DNA from: Cryptomeria japonica
Lineage: Eukaryota; Streptophyta; Pinopsida; Cupressales; Cupressaceae
Assembly: GCF_030272615.1 (NCBI RefSeq)
Contig: NC_081405.1
Location: 572,852,252-572,916,251 of the forward strand
Reading direction: 5' to 3'
Length of the DNA stretch: 64,000 nucleotides
In this document: in pieces, positions 1 through 12,030 of the stretch
Position numbering within the stretch: the stretch's first letter is position 1
Layout of the letters: each line of letters starts with the position of its first letter
Made by a program: the position numbers and the translations under genes
The notes under the pieces: generated by a model
Seen by the model: the letters and a program-made list of their open reading frames with translations, nothing else
Told to the model about the DNA's origin: nothing
The model's database searches: none

Positions 1-2211
1 ATTAGAAGACAATTATCAGCACCTCGGACACCACAGCAGAATGGAGTTGTTGAAAGGAAAAATAGAACTATCTTGGATGTAGCAAGAAGTATGTTATCTG
101 AAGCAAATTTATGACATGTGTATTGGAGAGAAGCAGTTAGCACTGCTATCTATACATTCAACAAAGTTCACATCAAAGGTGAAACCGGTAAGACCCCTCA
201 TGAACTATGGTTTGGTAATACTCCTACTCTTAAGTATTTCAGAATTTTTGGAAGTAAATGTTATATTAGAAGAGATGAGTATATTGGTAAATTTGATCCT
301 AGAAGTGATGAAGGAATATTTATTGGTTATTCATCTAAGAGCAAGGCATATAGATGTTTTAATAAGAGATTGCAGAAAATTGTTGAGAGTACAAATGTAA
401 AGATTGATGAACAATTCAGAGGAACTTCAAGGTATATAGACTCTGAACCGGCAACAGAAATTGTGATAAATGAACCTACACTAAATCCACCGGTACAGAA
501 TGAAGATCCAGTTACCCCGGTACCATCAGAGGATTCCATAGTAATTAAAGAACAACAACAAACTAAGACACCCTAGTATGTAAGATTGAATCATTCTGAA
601 GATCAGATAATTGGAAACAAATTTAAAGGAGTTATGACAAGAGGAAGATTGGCAAATGAAGAGGTATGTCTTATTTCTCAAATTGAACCATCATCTATCA
701 ATGAGGCATGTGAAGATAAATTTTGGATTAATGCTATGGAAGAAGAATTAGGACAAATTGAGAAAAATAATACTTGGACATTAGTTCCCTGGCCTAAAGA
801 TAAAAATGTAATTGGAACCAAATGGGTATTTAGAAACAAACTTAATGAAGATGGTAAGGTTGTCAGAAATAAAGCAAGACTAGTGTGTAAGGGATATTCT
901 CAGAAAGAAGGAGTTGATTACAATGAAACCTTTGCACCGGTAGCTAGAATTGAGGCAGTCAGATTATTCTTGGCTTTTGTAGCTCACAAGAACTACAAAG
1001 TTTATCAAATGGATATTAAATGTAATGGAGATCTTGAAGAGGAAGTCTATATTGAACAACTTGATGGATTTTCTTTGACAAATGACAATGATATAGTTTG
1101 CAGGTTAAGAAAAGCTCTGTATGGATTGAAACAAGCCCCAAGAGCTTGGTATGCAAGGTTGGATAAGTATCTTTTAAAGATTGGTTTTACTAAAGGAAAT
1201 GCAGACAACAATTTATATTACAAAATAACTAATGATGACATCTTGATTATAGAAGTATTCGTTGATGATATAAGCTTTGGAGGAGAAGATGGATTATGTA
1301 AGGAATTTTCTATTAAAATGCAACAAGAATTTGAAATGTCTATGATTGGAGAAATAAAATTCTTTTTAGGATTGTAGATTTCATAGACTGATAAAGGTAT
1401 ATTTTTGAGTCAATCCAAGTACTTGAAGGAATTACTAAAGAAATTTGGGATGGAGAACTCTAAACCGGTAAGCACACCTATGACTACAAATGACAAATTA
1501 TCTCAAAGGGATGAATCTACACCTGTTAATCCAACTAGATACAAATCTATGATAGGAGGTTTACTGTATTTGACACAAACTAGGCCTGATATTCTGAATG
1601 CAGTATGTATTGTTTCTAGATTTCAAAGTAATCCTAGGGAAAATCATGAATCAGTAGTAAAAAGGATTTTCCGATACTTACAAGGCACTGTAAATCTTGG
1701 ATTATGGTATCCTAGAGATGAAAATTTTGATCTATGTGCATACACAGATGCAAATTGGGCAGGAGATGTGGATGATAGAAAAAGCACCACTGGAGGAGCA
1801 TTCTTTCTTGGAAAGAGATTAGTTTCTTGGTTGAGTAAGAAACAGAGTTGTACATCTTTATCAATAGCAGAATCAGAATATGTTGCAACAACAACTAACT
1901 GTACACAGGTACTATGGATTAAGCAAATGTTGAAAGACATAAAGGTAAAATGCAAGGAACCTATTACTATGTATTGTGATAACACTACATCAATTGATAT
2001 ATCTAAGAATCCAGTATTACACTCTAAAACTAAACATGTTTCTATCAAACTGAATTTTCTAAGGGAAAAAGTTGAAGAAAAGGAGATAAATCTAGTTTAT
2101 GTGAATACTAAAGAACAACTTGCAGATATTTTCACAAAACCTTTGCCTAAGGAGACTTTTGAATATCTTAGAGATCAGCTTGGAGTCATACCACCACCGG
2201 TAGAAACTTAG
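1..2211 (+). pseudogene. copia pol polyprotein remnant: integrase end, RT, RNase H
   Basis: One reading frame runs through the whole stretch, broken only by stops: TGA at 112, TAG at 574, and TAG at 1375 and 1384. The integrase end is recognised by the TPQQNGVVERKNRT motif with its catalytic Glu. RT spans about 650-1370, with the KWVFRNK region, the catalytic Asp in QMDIK and an FVDD box near 1258-1269. Compared with the family pattern after that Asp, three residues (usually AFL before NGD) are missing, an in-frame 9-bp deletion. RNase H (about 1730-2100) has the YTDANWAGD and KSTTGG blocks and the SESEYVA-type region. The frame ends in PPPVET at 2211. The element would need all these enzymes to copy and insert itself; this copy cannot make them in one piece. 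Confidence 0.9.
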
Positions 2212-2560
2212 ATAGTTGATGATTGTCATCAACCGGTAGAATTGAAAGATAATTCTTTTACTCCAATCTTTGATGAGGAAGCTACTTCTCAGGGGGAGTA
2301 GTTGGTATATTGAATTGATTGGTATTTTGTATATGAACTTTGGCATTTGATGTGAAAGGGGTAGAGATATCTATGGAAAAACACATTATCTTTGAAGAAA
2401 GATTGATAGAAAGATTGGTATTGAAAATAAATCTTTGGATAAACACATGTTGCTCCCAGGGGGAGAGATTGTTGTTTAGGAGAGATTGTTTGTTTTTGGT
2501 ATTTGGCATTTCTGTTTTGGCACTTTGATGGTTTTTCCATCTTGTGTTGCCATCAATGCC
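2212..2560 (+). other. copia non-coding spacer between pol and PPT
   Basis: This 349-bp stretch has no supported ORF. It holds G-rich motifs of the type CTCAGGGGGAGTAG and repeated GGAGAGATTGTT blocks. Homologous spacers follow RNase H at 15886 and 17766, where they have been turned into palindromes. Confidence 0.7.
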
Positions 2561-2572
2561 AAAGGGGGAGAT
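2561..2572 (+). promoter_or_regulatory. polypurine tract of the copia element
   Basis: AAAGGGGGAGAT lies directly before the TGTTGG start of the 3' LTR. A purine run in this position primes plus-strand DNA synthesis in LTR retrotransposons. Confidence 0.8.
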
Positions 2573-3603
2573 TGTTGGTATTTTGGTATGGTTTTGTCAT
2601 TGATGTCAACACCTACTGGAACACTAGCACTTTGGAGATCCAACAACATTCACCGACAAGCAAGTAACTATTGCACAGTTACTAGTATATGGTTCATCGG
2701 TAGGATATAATGTTCACTGGCACTTGGAATGATATGGAAGACACTTGGTAATGTCAACAACATCATGTGGACACTTTGTTTTGAAGAATTAATCATTGGT
2801 ATATTCATATTTGCATATTTGCTTTTACCGACAAATAGGTCCATGGTTACCTAGGGTTACACCGATAGGTTTATCTTTTCCAGATCAGCATGGCACACTA
2901 TGGAGATGATTTATTATTATTGTAAATGCATTAAGCTAACATGTTCAATCAGTTATTGCATCGGATATTATATTGTTTGTAAAATATTTTTTGTAATATC
3001 TTGTAGAGCCGACCTACTAAAATTGGTCTTAGGTTATGGTAAAAATATAAGATCTTATTTGTAAGATCGAATGTGAAATGCGAAAAAGGTTTGTGAGAAG
3101 GTATATTTGAGATTAAGAAGGTGAAGCTAGGTTTTTGTAGAAGCATATCAGCATTACACTGGTACTAAATCTAGCATATGAAGATGCTATTTTGTGTAGT
3201 ACATTCTTATTGGATTTAACCATCCAACTATAGTCAGTGTGACTCCCATTTGTGATTGAGCAGTGAGCTCTAGGCTGTTGGCCTTTTTGCATGTGCAGAC
3301 CCCATTTATGTACACTTATTATCTGCAGTAGTATCATCTGATTGTGGGTAAGGTTTCCCACCGTGGTTTTTCCCCTTACAGGGTTTCCACGTACAAATAT
3401 TGGTGTTATGTGTTGTAGATGACTTTATGTTTATGTTTCATGCATTAATCTTTACCAGTATAGCAATTTACTATTAACACTGTCTACCAGCATACTTAAC
3501 TGGTTTACCGGTATTAAGCATTAAGTTGTTTAAATGGTTTTTGGTTTGAATTTATTAGACAACTGATTCACCCCCCCCTCTCAGTTGTCTCTGGGATCTA
3601 ACA
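2573..3603 (+). repeat. copia 3' LTR (1031 bp)
   Basis: It starts TGTTGGTATTTTGG and ends GATCTAACA. The copy at 61675-62733 matches it along its whole length, which fixes both ends. The 3' third carries the usual copia LTR strings (GTAAGGTTTCCCAC, GGTTTTTCCCCTTACAGGG, ATTCACCCCCCCC). Several ACCGGTA words occur across the element. Confidence 0.9.
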
Positions 3604-4622
3604 TAATCAAAGCTAATTAATCATTGATTGATAAATTAGTAATAGTTAATTAATTCATATAATGATTGAAGTATGTATTTTGTGATTATATCCTTATTTG
3701 TATGGAATGATCATGTTAAAAAAATAATTAATTGTGGGCATGGGAGTAAGGAATAATTTTTTTTTAAAATAATGATAATTAGTTAGTGGGAGTAAAATTA
3801 ATAAAATTTTTAATTAATGAAGTAAAATAAAATATAATTTTATATGTTGTATTTTATAATTCATTGTGCTTACTCATGTGTTAGTATTTGATTGGTAGTT
3901 TATACCACTTGTCCAGTTATGATTATTGTATAGAGGTTTGATTTTTGGCTTGGTCATCCTTGTGTACCGTAGAGAGTGTTTTCCCTAACATAGGGATGTT
4001 TGTTGAAAAGCTACGTTGTTAGTTTTGAACCCTTTGGAATCATATTTTGATGCCTTCTTTGCTGATGTTTCACCCTATGCCTTGGAGAAAATTTTGAGTA
4101 GACTTAGTGTCATGAGGGGGAGTGTCTCTCCATGGGGGCCGATATCCTAAGGTGATCGCTAGGATAACCCATAAGTGGCAACCTAAATAATGAATTAGGG
4201 GGTTGGGTAGTTAATCACATTAATCAAGACAATGTTTTCCCCATCCATGGTTTGAGTCCTAGTTTAGGCTCAGGATGAGGTCCAGGAAGGACTGAAATGA
4301 CAAGATCTAAGTACCTTGTCGTCTTGAGAGGTAAGTTGGTGCCGCATGAGAATTTTATGGGGGATGGGGGTCAGGAGAGGCTCCTAGGATAACACAATAT
4401 GGGGGTTGGGGCCCATGGAGACCTTCTAGGATAACCCATACCAAGCTATGCGATGACACTCTCCCCTTGTGAGCACTAGTGTCCTATTCTTGTGTTGGTA
4501 GTCTCTAGTGTATTCTTGATATGAGTTTCATTTATGTATTTATTGGTTGTGACTTTACCCAGTGGAAGTGAGTTTAGACCATGTATTATTTATCCTTTTT
4601 TGTGTGTTTGAAGGCCTTATGT

Positions 4623-5406
4623 TGATGCAGGAGCATCCTCGGTTCTTGGAAATCTTGCATCAACCAAAAATATTTCTTTTTAGTTTGTTTTTTGTTTTGC
4701 AGTTTCAACATTTCTTTCTACACTTTCTTGCATTTTCTCATCAGATCTTGTAGATATGGATTTTTCTTGTAATCATGGTTATCTTCCTTATTCCTGAACC
4801 ACGAGATGTTTGGATCTTTTTCTGGTAAGTTATCGCTTTCGAATTCTGAGGTAGTTTTCTAGCTTAGAACTCCAAAACCGCTTGGACCTATTTTCTATTG
4901 GTGAATCTTGTGGATCCTTTCTATAGCTTGCAGAGATTTAGTTCATTGATTCCAATGCTCCTTGGCATGTATCCACCCTTCCCTTTAATCCACACTTCTT
5001 CCTTCGGATTTTCCAGATGATTTCATTGGCGGAGGCTGACTTGGTGGTTTTACACATTTGATCTTGTTATTTGGCATTTGATCCCTCTTAGGCTGACACA
5101 AATATCTCTTGAGCATATAAATCAATGTAATTTAGCATCCTAATTTATTGAAGAGAAGATAGAAGATATATCTTATGATTTAAAGGTCCGTAGTTGAATG
5201 ATTTTATAATTGAGCATGTATGTAGTAGGCCAGTGAGCCGAATCTTGTAGCTCAAACGTTATCGACCATTTGTAATCAGTTTTTCATGATCTAATTCATT
5301 CAATTCTACATTGCCTCCATCATCTTGTCTTGATTTCATTGTGTTTACTCTTTCTGCATAGTCTGGATAGATCTCATTGAGGTCCCTCCTAACAGTGATT
5401 GCACCA
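4623..5406 (+). repeat. chromovirus 5' LTR (784 bp)
   Basis: It starts TGATGCAGG and ends GATTGCACCA, and pairs with the LTR at 10960-11736. TSD copy TATGT precedes it at 4618-4622. Confidence 0.93.
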
Positions 5407-5408
5407 AG

Positions 5409-5421
5409 TGGTATCAGAGCA
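5409..5421 (+). promoter_or_regulatory. primer-binding site, initiator Met tRNA type
   Basis: TGGTATCAGAGCA begins 2 bp after the 5' LTR. It is complementary to the 3' end of plant initiator-Met tRNA, the usual primer for minus-strand synthesis. Confidence 0.93.
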
Positions 5422-5517
5422 AGATTTCATTTTGGAGGTTGTGTTGTCCTGAAGATCTTGTTGTGGGGTGACAGATTGTGGATCCGACCTGTAGCTGCAG
5501 AGGATTGGCATGAAGAT

Positions 5518-6548
5518 GGTATGAAGAGGAAATAGGAATGGTGGAGCGCATGGGAATGCAAACCCTACTGTGATGGAAATGTTGAGAGGAATTGTAGCCG
5601 AGTTGGAAGCTCTTGAAACAACCTAGAGAAGGGGTTGACATATTGAAGATGTAAGTGAATATGAAGAAGAAGATGCACCAATAGAACAAGTAGAAAATCC
5701 ATCGATGATCAATCTAGATGAAGAAAGGTTCTTGAGGGTTTTGAGTAGGGTGAAAACCAAACCACATTTTACCCCACTAGAGTATGATGGAAAGTAGGAT
5801 TCATATGAATTAATGGATTGGATCTTAGAGATGGAGAAGTATTTTGATTTTGAGAACACTATGGAAGAAAGAAAGGTGAAATATTCCTATAGTAGGTTGA
5901 AAGGTCATGCATCTCTTTGGTGGGAACATTTGTAGGTTGATAGATAGAGAAGAGGTAAATAGGAGATCAAATCATGATAATGGATGGATGTTAAGTTAAA
6001 ATCAAAGTTTATGCTAGCTAATTACCAAGTAAATCTATTCTAAAAGTTACAGAACTTGAAGCAGAAAGAATCAAGTGTGAAGGAGTATACACGTTGAATA
6101 TCAGATTTGGACACACCGATGATGAGATTGAACAAGTTTTAAAATATTTGAATGGATTGAAAATGTCCATACAAGATGAACTCAGTTTGATCAAGTTGCA
6201 AAGTGTTGAAGAAGTTTACCAATAAGCGTTGAAAGCAGAAGAGAAGTTGAACAAAAGACATGAGCAGAGACAGAGAGATAGAGGTGGAAGATGTTCCAGA
6301 GGAAGATTTAATGGAGGAAGAGGAACTTGGCCAAATTAGAACAAGGACAAAGAAGTAAGAAAAGATGGTAGTTAGTACCGAAAGGATGAAAAAAATATCT
6401 ACCAGAGAAGAGAGTTTGATGGTTACTGGAATGAAATTTTGGGAAAAGATGACAAAAGACAAGATAAGAGGGTGTTTAGAGGAACTTGATTTAAGTGTGG
6501 AGGAGAAGGACATCGTGCTTCTGAATGTAAGAAGATAGAGAAAATTGG
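5518..6548 (+). pseudogene. chromovirus gag remnant
   Basis: A gag-type capsid region is recognisable at about 5700-6250: LEYDGK then SYELMDWILEMEKYF, then GHASLWWEHL. A basic stretch and a single CCHC zinc knuckle follow (FKCGGEGHRASEC). The first Cys codon of the knuckle is now TGA (6487-6489). Several TAG and TAA stops interrupt the frame. Gag would package element RNA in virus-like particles. Confidence 0.85.
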
Positions 6549-6599
6549 GAGAACAACCTTGATAGAAGAAAGCCCCACCTGATCAGATAACAAACCAAA

Positions 6600-7160
6600 A
6601 GATGGAGAACTGTTGATGATGAGGAGGGCCTTGTGTCATACCAGAGGGGATGAAGAACCCTTGCAGAGGATAAATTTGTTCAAGACCATATGTAAGGTAT
6701 TTGATAAGTGTTGTAAAGTAGTTATTGATAGTGGTAGTTTGGATAATCTTATTTAAGAAGAAATGGTGAATAAATTGAAGTTGGAAAGATTGAAACACCC
6801 TAAGACTTATTAGATAGCATGGATTGAGGATGATCATAAGTTTTTAGTGAGTGAGCAATGCTTGGTAAAATTAAAAATTAGAAATTATCATGATGAAGTT
6901 TTGTTTGATATTATGCCTATGGATATTTGTCATGTTTTGTTGGGCAGACTTTGATAGTTTGATAGACATGCAATACATGATGGAAGAAATAATATATACA
7001 CTATTGTAGTGAATGGGATGAAACCATCCTTGTTACCCTTGGAGGAGCCCTTGAAGAGTGAAGTCTGTATGAATGCTAGAATCTATTTGGTGGATGTAAG
7101 GAAATTCCTAGATGGAATGAGACATGAGAATCTATGTTTTTCCTTAGTACCTCAGAAGAC
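6600..7160 (+). pseudogene. chromovirus aspartic protease remnant
   Basis: The active-site triad Asp-Ser-Gly is present at 6727-6735 in the context VIDSGSLDNLI. About 200 codons of the typical following region are readable (MPMDICHVLLGR), with stops at several places. The protease cuts the gag-pol polyprotein. Confidence 0.82.
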
Positions 7161-7174
7161 TGAGAACCCAAAGT

Positions 7175-9176
7175 AAGAAGAAAAACTAAAGGAGATAAAA
7201 GAGTTGCTGACTGGGTATGAAGATATCATTTCAGATAGTGTGTCTGATGGATTACCATATTTGAGGAATATGCCATTGCATGAACCTGATTCTTATAGCT
7301 AGTTTTCCTAACAAAGATACACACTGAATCACACTGATAGAGAATGAAGAGTTGAATAGACAAGTGCAGGAATTGTTGAAGAAAGGTTTGATCAAATAAA
7401 GTTTGAATCCCTATGTAGTACATGTTGAGAAAATGGTGTCTCAACCTTACATTTACATGAGGTTACTATTTATAGTAAGTTTTTATTTGGGCACAAAATG
7501 GTGTAAAATTCTCCTCGAATATTTTGGTTGGCTAGATAAGAATTCTGGTAAAGTTACGTTGCAAGATCATAGCTAGTGTTGAAGATATTAAATTTTCTGT
7601 TTTGGAGGGATCCAATGATAGGTTTAAATTTGATTTTGAGGACTTAAGAGGCCCTGAAATGCCCTAAAAAGTTGGTGTAAATGGTGTATAAATTTACAAG
7701 GTAATATAGCACTTCACGATCTTTTCGGCACTTCAAACGGTTCGTTAATTGGACACATAGTTCTCAAGTTATGGCCTCTGGAAGTTTGTACTCCTGAAAT
7801 AGGAAATATAAAATACATTGAACACATGAATGAGCTGTAAAAAGGAGGGATACGTGTTGATGTGTGTTTTAACATGTCATAGGGCATCTAGAAGGGAGGT
7901 TAGGTCAGCTACACCTTATTGGGTGGTTTTAGCCCATGGTTCTATAGTACCGTTTGACGGTTTCTTGTATTATATCTCCTATTTATGAGGTGCATGAGAT
8001 AAAGGTTGTGTGTAAGAGTCTTATGGCTACTGAGTTACCTCTAAATCTTTGATTAGTGGTACTCCTATGAAGAGATTTCTCTGCAACTATATTGTAATAT
8101 GTTTTGATTGCTGAATAATATATTGGGTGGCTTTTGGAGTGTGGAGTTTTTCTCCCGAAAGGGTTTTCTCCACGTAAATCACTGTGTTATGGTTTGAATG
8201 TTATTATATCTATTTCTATTTTTTGTAACTATTATGACGAACTATAAAAAGTTTTTGCATTACCCTCCTCTGAAGGTTAGTGTAGGAAGTTGTTCTGCTA
8301 CTTAACTTCCTTACAGTACTAGCACCGCTAGCACCTAAGAAGAATGGAGAATGGAGGATGTGTACTGATTCCAAAGCAATAAACAAGATCACCATGAAGT
8401 ACCGATTTCCTTTTCTTAGGATGGATGACATAATGGATTGTTTGAGTGCATAAAAATACTACACAAAGATAGAATTGAAGAGAGGATATCATCAAATTAG
8501 AATCAGAGAAGGAGATGAGTGGAAGACAACATTCAAGACAAATGAGGGGTTCTATGAATGGTTGGTGATGCCTTTTGGGTTGACTAATGCACCAAGTACT
8601 GTTATGAGGTTGATGAATGAGGTATTGAAGAAATTATTGGGTAAGTTTGTTATTGTATATTTGGATGATATTCTGATTTTTAGTAAGACAAAACAGGAGC
8701 ATTTGTTGCATTTAAGACAAGTTTTGCAAAGGTTGAGAGAAGAGAAGTTGCTGATAAATCTAAAGAACTCTAGTTTCATGAAGGAAGAGTTTGTCTATTT
8801 GGGATTTGTGATATCTTTGGATGGATTGAAGATGGACCTTGAGAAGGTAAAACCAATTGTTGAATGGCCTACATGGGAAAGCATTAGAGAGATTAGATCA
8901 TTTCATGGATTGGCTAGTTTCTACTGGAAGTTTATCAGAAATTTTAGTTTATTTTGTAGCCCTATGACTGAGACAATGAGAGGAGATAGGAAGGAATTAA
9001 AATGGACAACCAGAGAAAATAAGAGTTTTGAATTGTTGAAGCAGAAGGTGATTGAGAAGCCTGTGTTAGATTTACCAGATTTCAACAAAGTATTTCAAGT
9101 AGACTGTGGTGCGAGTGGGAATGCAATTGGAGCCATGATAAGTCAGGAAGAGAGAACGGGTAGCTTATTTCATTGA
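7175..9176 (+). pseudogene. chromovirus reverse transcriptase, split by a solo LTR
   Basis: The N-terminal part (VQELLKKGLI.. and NPYVV) ends at 7422. The rest resumes at 8316 with LAPKKNGEWRMCTDS. Taking out the solo LTR and one TSD copy leaves the frame continuous. The YHQIRIREGDEWKT and MPFGLTNAPST blocks and the catalytic YLDD box (8658-8669) are intact. RT then runs on as one open stretch from 8475 to 9176. A stop lies at 8450, and a 1-base frameshift near 9156 enters RNase H. Confidence 0.9.
7423..8315 (+). repeat. solo LTR inside the chromovirus RT (893 bp)
   Basis: It starts TGTTGAGAAAATGG and ends CTTCCTTACA. The flanks are GTACA (7418-7422) and GTACT (8316-8320), a TSD with one later change. 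It has copia-like LTR words near its end (GGGTTTTCTCCACGTAAATC). No internal region or second LTR is present, so it is a solo LTR left by LTR-LTR recombination. Its family is otherwise absent from the window. Confidence 0.85.
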
Positions 9177-9450
9177 AAAGTTGAATGATGCAAGAAGGAG
9201 AGATTCTTTGTATGATCAGGAATTTTAAGCCATAGTTCAAGCCTTGAAGAAGTGGAGACATTACCTATTACCTAAGGAGTTTGTGTTGTATACTGATAAT
9301 CAAGCCTTGCAGTATTTGAACAGTCAAAGTAAGTTGAATCAGAGACATATGAGATGGGTAGAGTTTTTGTAGAGTTACACCTTTGTGTTGAAGCATAGGA
9401 GTGGGAAGTCAAACAAAGTTGTTGATGCATTGAGTAGAAGGAGGAATTTT
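9157..9450 (+). pseudogene. chromovirus RNase H remnant
   Basis: After the frameshift the readable blocks are [39 protein letters not shown] and SYTFVLKHRSGKSNKVVDAL, the usual gypsy RNase H order. Stops include TAA near 9227 and a TAG at about 9370 where the family has Gln. Confidence 0.85.
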
Positions 9451-9451
9451 T

Positions 9452-10740
9452 TGATAGAGATGAGAGTGACAATATTAGGATTTGAAGAGTTGAAGATCTT
9501 GTATGATGATGACCCATATTTTGTAGAATCTTGGAAAGCATGTAGAGCACCGGTTATGGTAGATAGAAGTAAGTGGTTGGATTATTTCATTCAGGATGGG
9601 ATTCTATTTAGAGGAGTTCAGTTGTGTATACCTAAGAGTTCTATGAGGGAGAATTTGATAAAGGAGAAGCATAGTGGAGGATTAGCCGGACACTTTGATG
9701 TTAACAAAATAGTAGCATTGGTGAGTGAACATTACTTTTGACCTTAGATTCATAAGTATGTCAGAAAATTTGTGCAGAGCTGTAGAGTTTGTCAAGTTGC
9801 AAAAGGCAGTAGTCAGAATGTGGGATTGTATAAGCCTTTGACAGTTTCAGAGAGACCTTGGGAGGACATAAGCATGGATTTCATACTTAGATTGCCTAAA
9901 AAACAAAGAGTAAATGATTATGTATTTGTGGTGGTGGATAGATTCTCAAAGATGGCTCATTTCATACCTTGTAATAAGACATCAGATTTAGTGCATATAG
10001 CTAACTTATTTTTCAAGGAAGTATTAAGATTGCATGGATTACCTAAGAGCATAGTTTCAATCAGAGACAGTAAGTTTGTTGGTTATTTTTGGAGAACACT
10101 TTGGAAGAAGATGAAGATAGATTTGAAGTTTAGTTCTACTTTTCACCCATAGACCGGTGGACAGACAGAGGTAGAAAACAAGAGCTTGGAAAATTTGTTG
10201 AGATGCTTAGTTGGAGAGAAAATCCAAAGTTGGGATTTGATTCTTGCACAAGAAGAGTTTGCCTAGAACAATTCAGTGAATAGGAGTACCAAAAGAACAC
10301 CTTTTGAGATTGTCACTAGAGCACACCATAGGGGTATATCAAAATTGAAATATATCATTAATGAAGACAAGAGGAGTGAAGAGGTAGAAGAATTTACAAA
10401 TCATATGAAATCCTTACACATTTAGGTTAAGCAACATCTAGAGGAAATAAACATCAAATATAAGGAGAAAGTAGATGAGAAGAGAAGACATAAGGAATTT
10501 GAAGTTGGTGATGAAGTAATGGTATATTTGAGAAAAGAAAGATTTCTAGTTGGAACCTATAACAAATTACAAATGAGGAAGTTTGGACCTTGCAAGATCT
10601 TGAGGAAATTTAGTTCCGGAAATGCATATGAAGTAGAGCTACCAGATAGTTTGAGTATCTTACCTATATTCAACATTGCAGATCTACATTAGCATCACGA
10701 ATCCAAATTTAGTGAAGATAGTATTGTAGACTTGGAGAAG
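9452..10740 (+). pseudogene. chromovirus integrase remnant
   Basis: The HHCC zinc-binding region is visible (KHSGGLAGHF, then [10 protein letters not shown]). The first catalytic Asp is in SMDFILRLP. The second is lost: the family pattern V-S-D-R-D reads V-S-I-R-D here, with Ile at 10060-10062. The Glu is kept in GGQTEVEN. The C-terminal GPCKILRKF..AYEVELP region follows. Stops include TAG near 10150 and 10264. Even without stops the DDE triad is incomplete. Confidence 0.87.
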
Positions 10741-10758
10741 TAGTTGCCTTGAAAGGAA

Positions 10759-10926
10759 CCAGATCATATTGAAGACATTTTGGAAAGTAGGATTGGGCGT
10801 AGTACCTGAAGTAGCCAGTACAAGGAGTATCTTGTTAAATGGAAAGACAGACCAGTTGAAGATTCATCTTGGATTTCTCAGGTAGAGGTGGACCACCTTG
10901 GTTTTCTTCTGACCCTAGCAAAGTGA
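10759..10926 (+). pseudogene. chromodomain at the integrase C-terminus
   Basis: Residues reading YLVKWKDRPVEDSSWI, preceded by HIEDILESRIGR, are a typical chromodomain core. A TGA interrupts it near 10808, where CGA (Arg) is likely. In chromoviruses this domain tethers integration to modified histones. Confidence 0.85.
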
Positions 10927-10959
10927 GGGACTCACTTTTTTTCAACAACTCTGGATGTT

Positions 10960-11736
10960 TGATGCAGGAGCATCCCCGGTTCTTGGAAATCTTGTATCAA
11001 ACAAAAATATTTCTTTTTAGTTTGTTTTCTATTTTGTAGTTTCAACATTTCTTTCTGTGCTTTCTTACATTCACTCATCAGATCTTGCAGAGCTGGATTT
11101 TCCTTGTAATCATGGTTATTTTCCTTATTGCTGAACCACAGGACATTTGGATCTTTTTCCAGCAAGTTATCACTTCAGGATTCGAAGTTAGTTTTCTAGC
11201 TTAGAACTCCAAAACCGCTTGGACCTATTTGTTATTAGTGAGTTACGGATCCTTTCCATAGTTTGTGGAACTTGATTTTGTTGATTCTTCTTGGCATGTG
11301 GCTGACCTTCCCTCTAATCCACACTTCTTCCTTTGGATTTTTTGAAGGATTTTCATTGGTGGAGGTTGACCTGGTGTTTTTACAAGTTTGATCTTGTTCT
11401 TCAGCATTTGATCCCTCTTGGGATGACGCGAATCTCTCTTGAGCATATAAATCAATGTAATTTAGCATCCTAATTTATTCAAGAGAAGATAGAAGATATA
11501 TATTAGGATTTAGAGGTTTGGAGTTGACCGATTATATAATTGATCATGTATGTAGTAGGTTAGTGAGCCGAATCTTGTAGCTTAGATATTACCAACCATT
11601 TGTAATCTATTTTTCATGATCTAATTTATTCAGTTCTGCATTGCCTCCATAATCTTATCTTTATTTCATTGTGTTTACTCTTTCTGCATGGCCTAGATAG
11701 GTCTCATTGAGATCCCTCCTAATTGAGACTGCACCA
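10960..11736 (+). repeat. chromovirus 3' LTR (777 bp)
   Basis: It starts TGATGCAGGAGCATCC and ends GACTGCACCA, followed by the TSD copy TATGT at 11737-11741. No clear polypurine tract precedes it. Confidence 0.93.
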
Positions 11737-12030
11737 TATGTCTACCTCCTAGCATGGGGGGTGGTCCTTTAGGGTCCACATGGTCGGGTGGTAGTTGCCT
11801 TCTTCCATCGATGATTTTGTATGTATTTATGCATGGATTGACTTTATTCATTCTCCAATTGCTTCTCTTGGATATGGCCAACTCAATGACTTAGGTGGAA
11901 ATTTCATTCATCTATCATATTATATTTATTTTAAAATCATATGTAATTATATTATGTACAAGCCTATGAGGAAAATGATGTATCTATGATGCAAAGGAAA
12001 TGAGGTTTAGGTGATATGTTTTATATTAGT

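Larger units (their letters stand above)
1..3603 (+). mobile_element. Ty1/copia retrotransposon, 3' part (continues left of the window)
   Basis: The order is integrase C-terminal part, reverse transcriptase, RNase H, non-coding spacer, polypurine tract and 3' LTR, which is the copia order. The 5' LTR, gag, protease and most of integrase lie outside the window. The LTR ends in AACA at 3603 and leader A sequence follows immediately, so the element appears to be inserted in leader A. Its TSD cannot be checked because the left end is missing. Related LTRs occur at 61675-62733 and, more distantly, at 35294-44210. Confidence 0.9.
4623..11736 (+). mobile_element. Ty3/gypsy chromovirus, full length but decayed
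   Basis: The two LTRs start TGATGCAGGAGCATCC and end TTGCACCA/CTGCACCA. The 5-bp TSD TATGT flanks both ends. An initiator-Met primer site follows the 5' LTR. Inside, in order: gag with zinc knuckle, protease, RT, RNase H, integrase and a C-terminal chromodomain. That order and the chromodomain define a chromovirus. Many stops, one frameshift and an 893-bp solo LTR in RT show that it is inactive. Confidence 0.93.
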
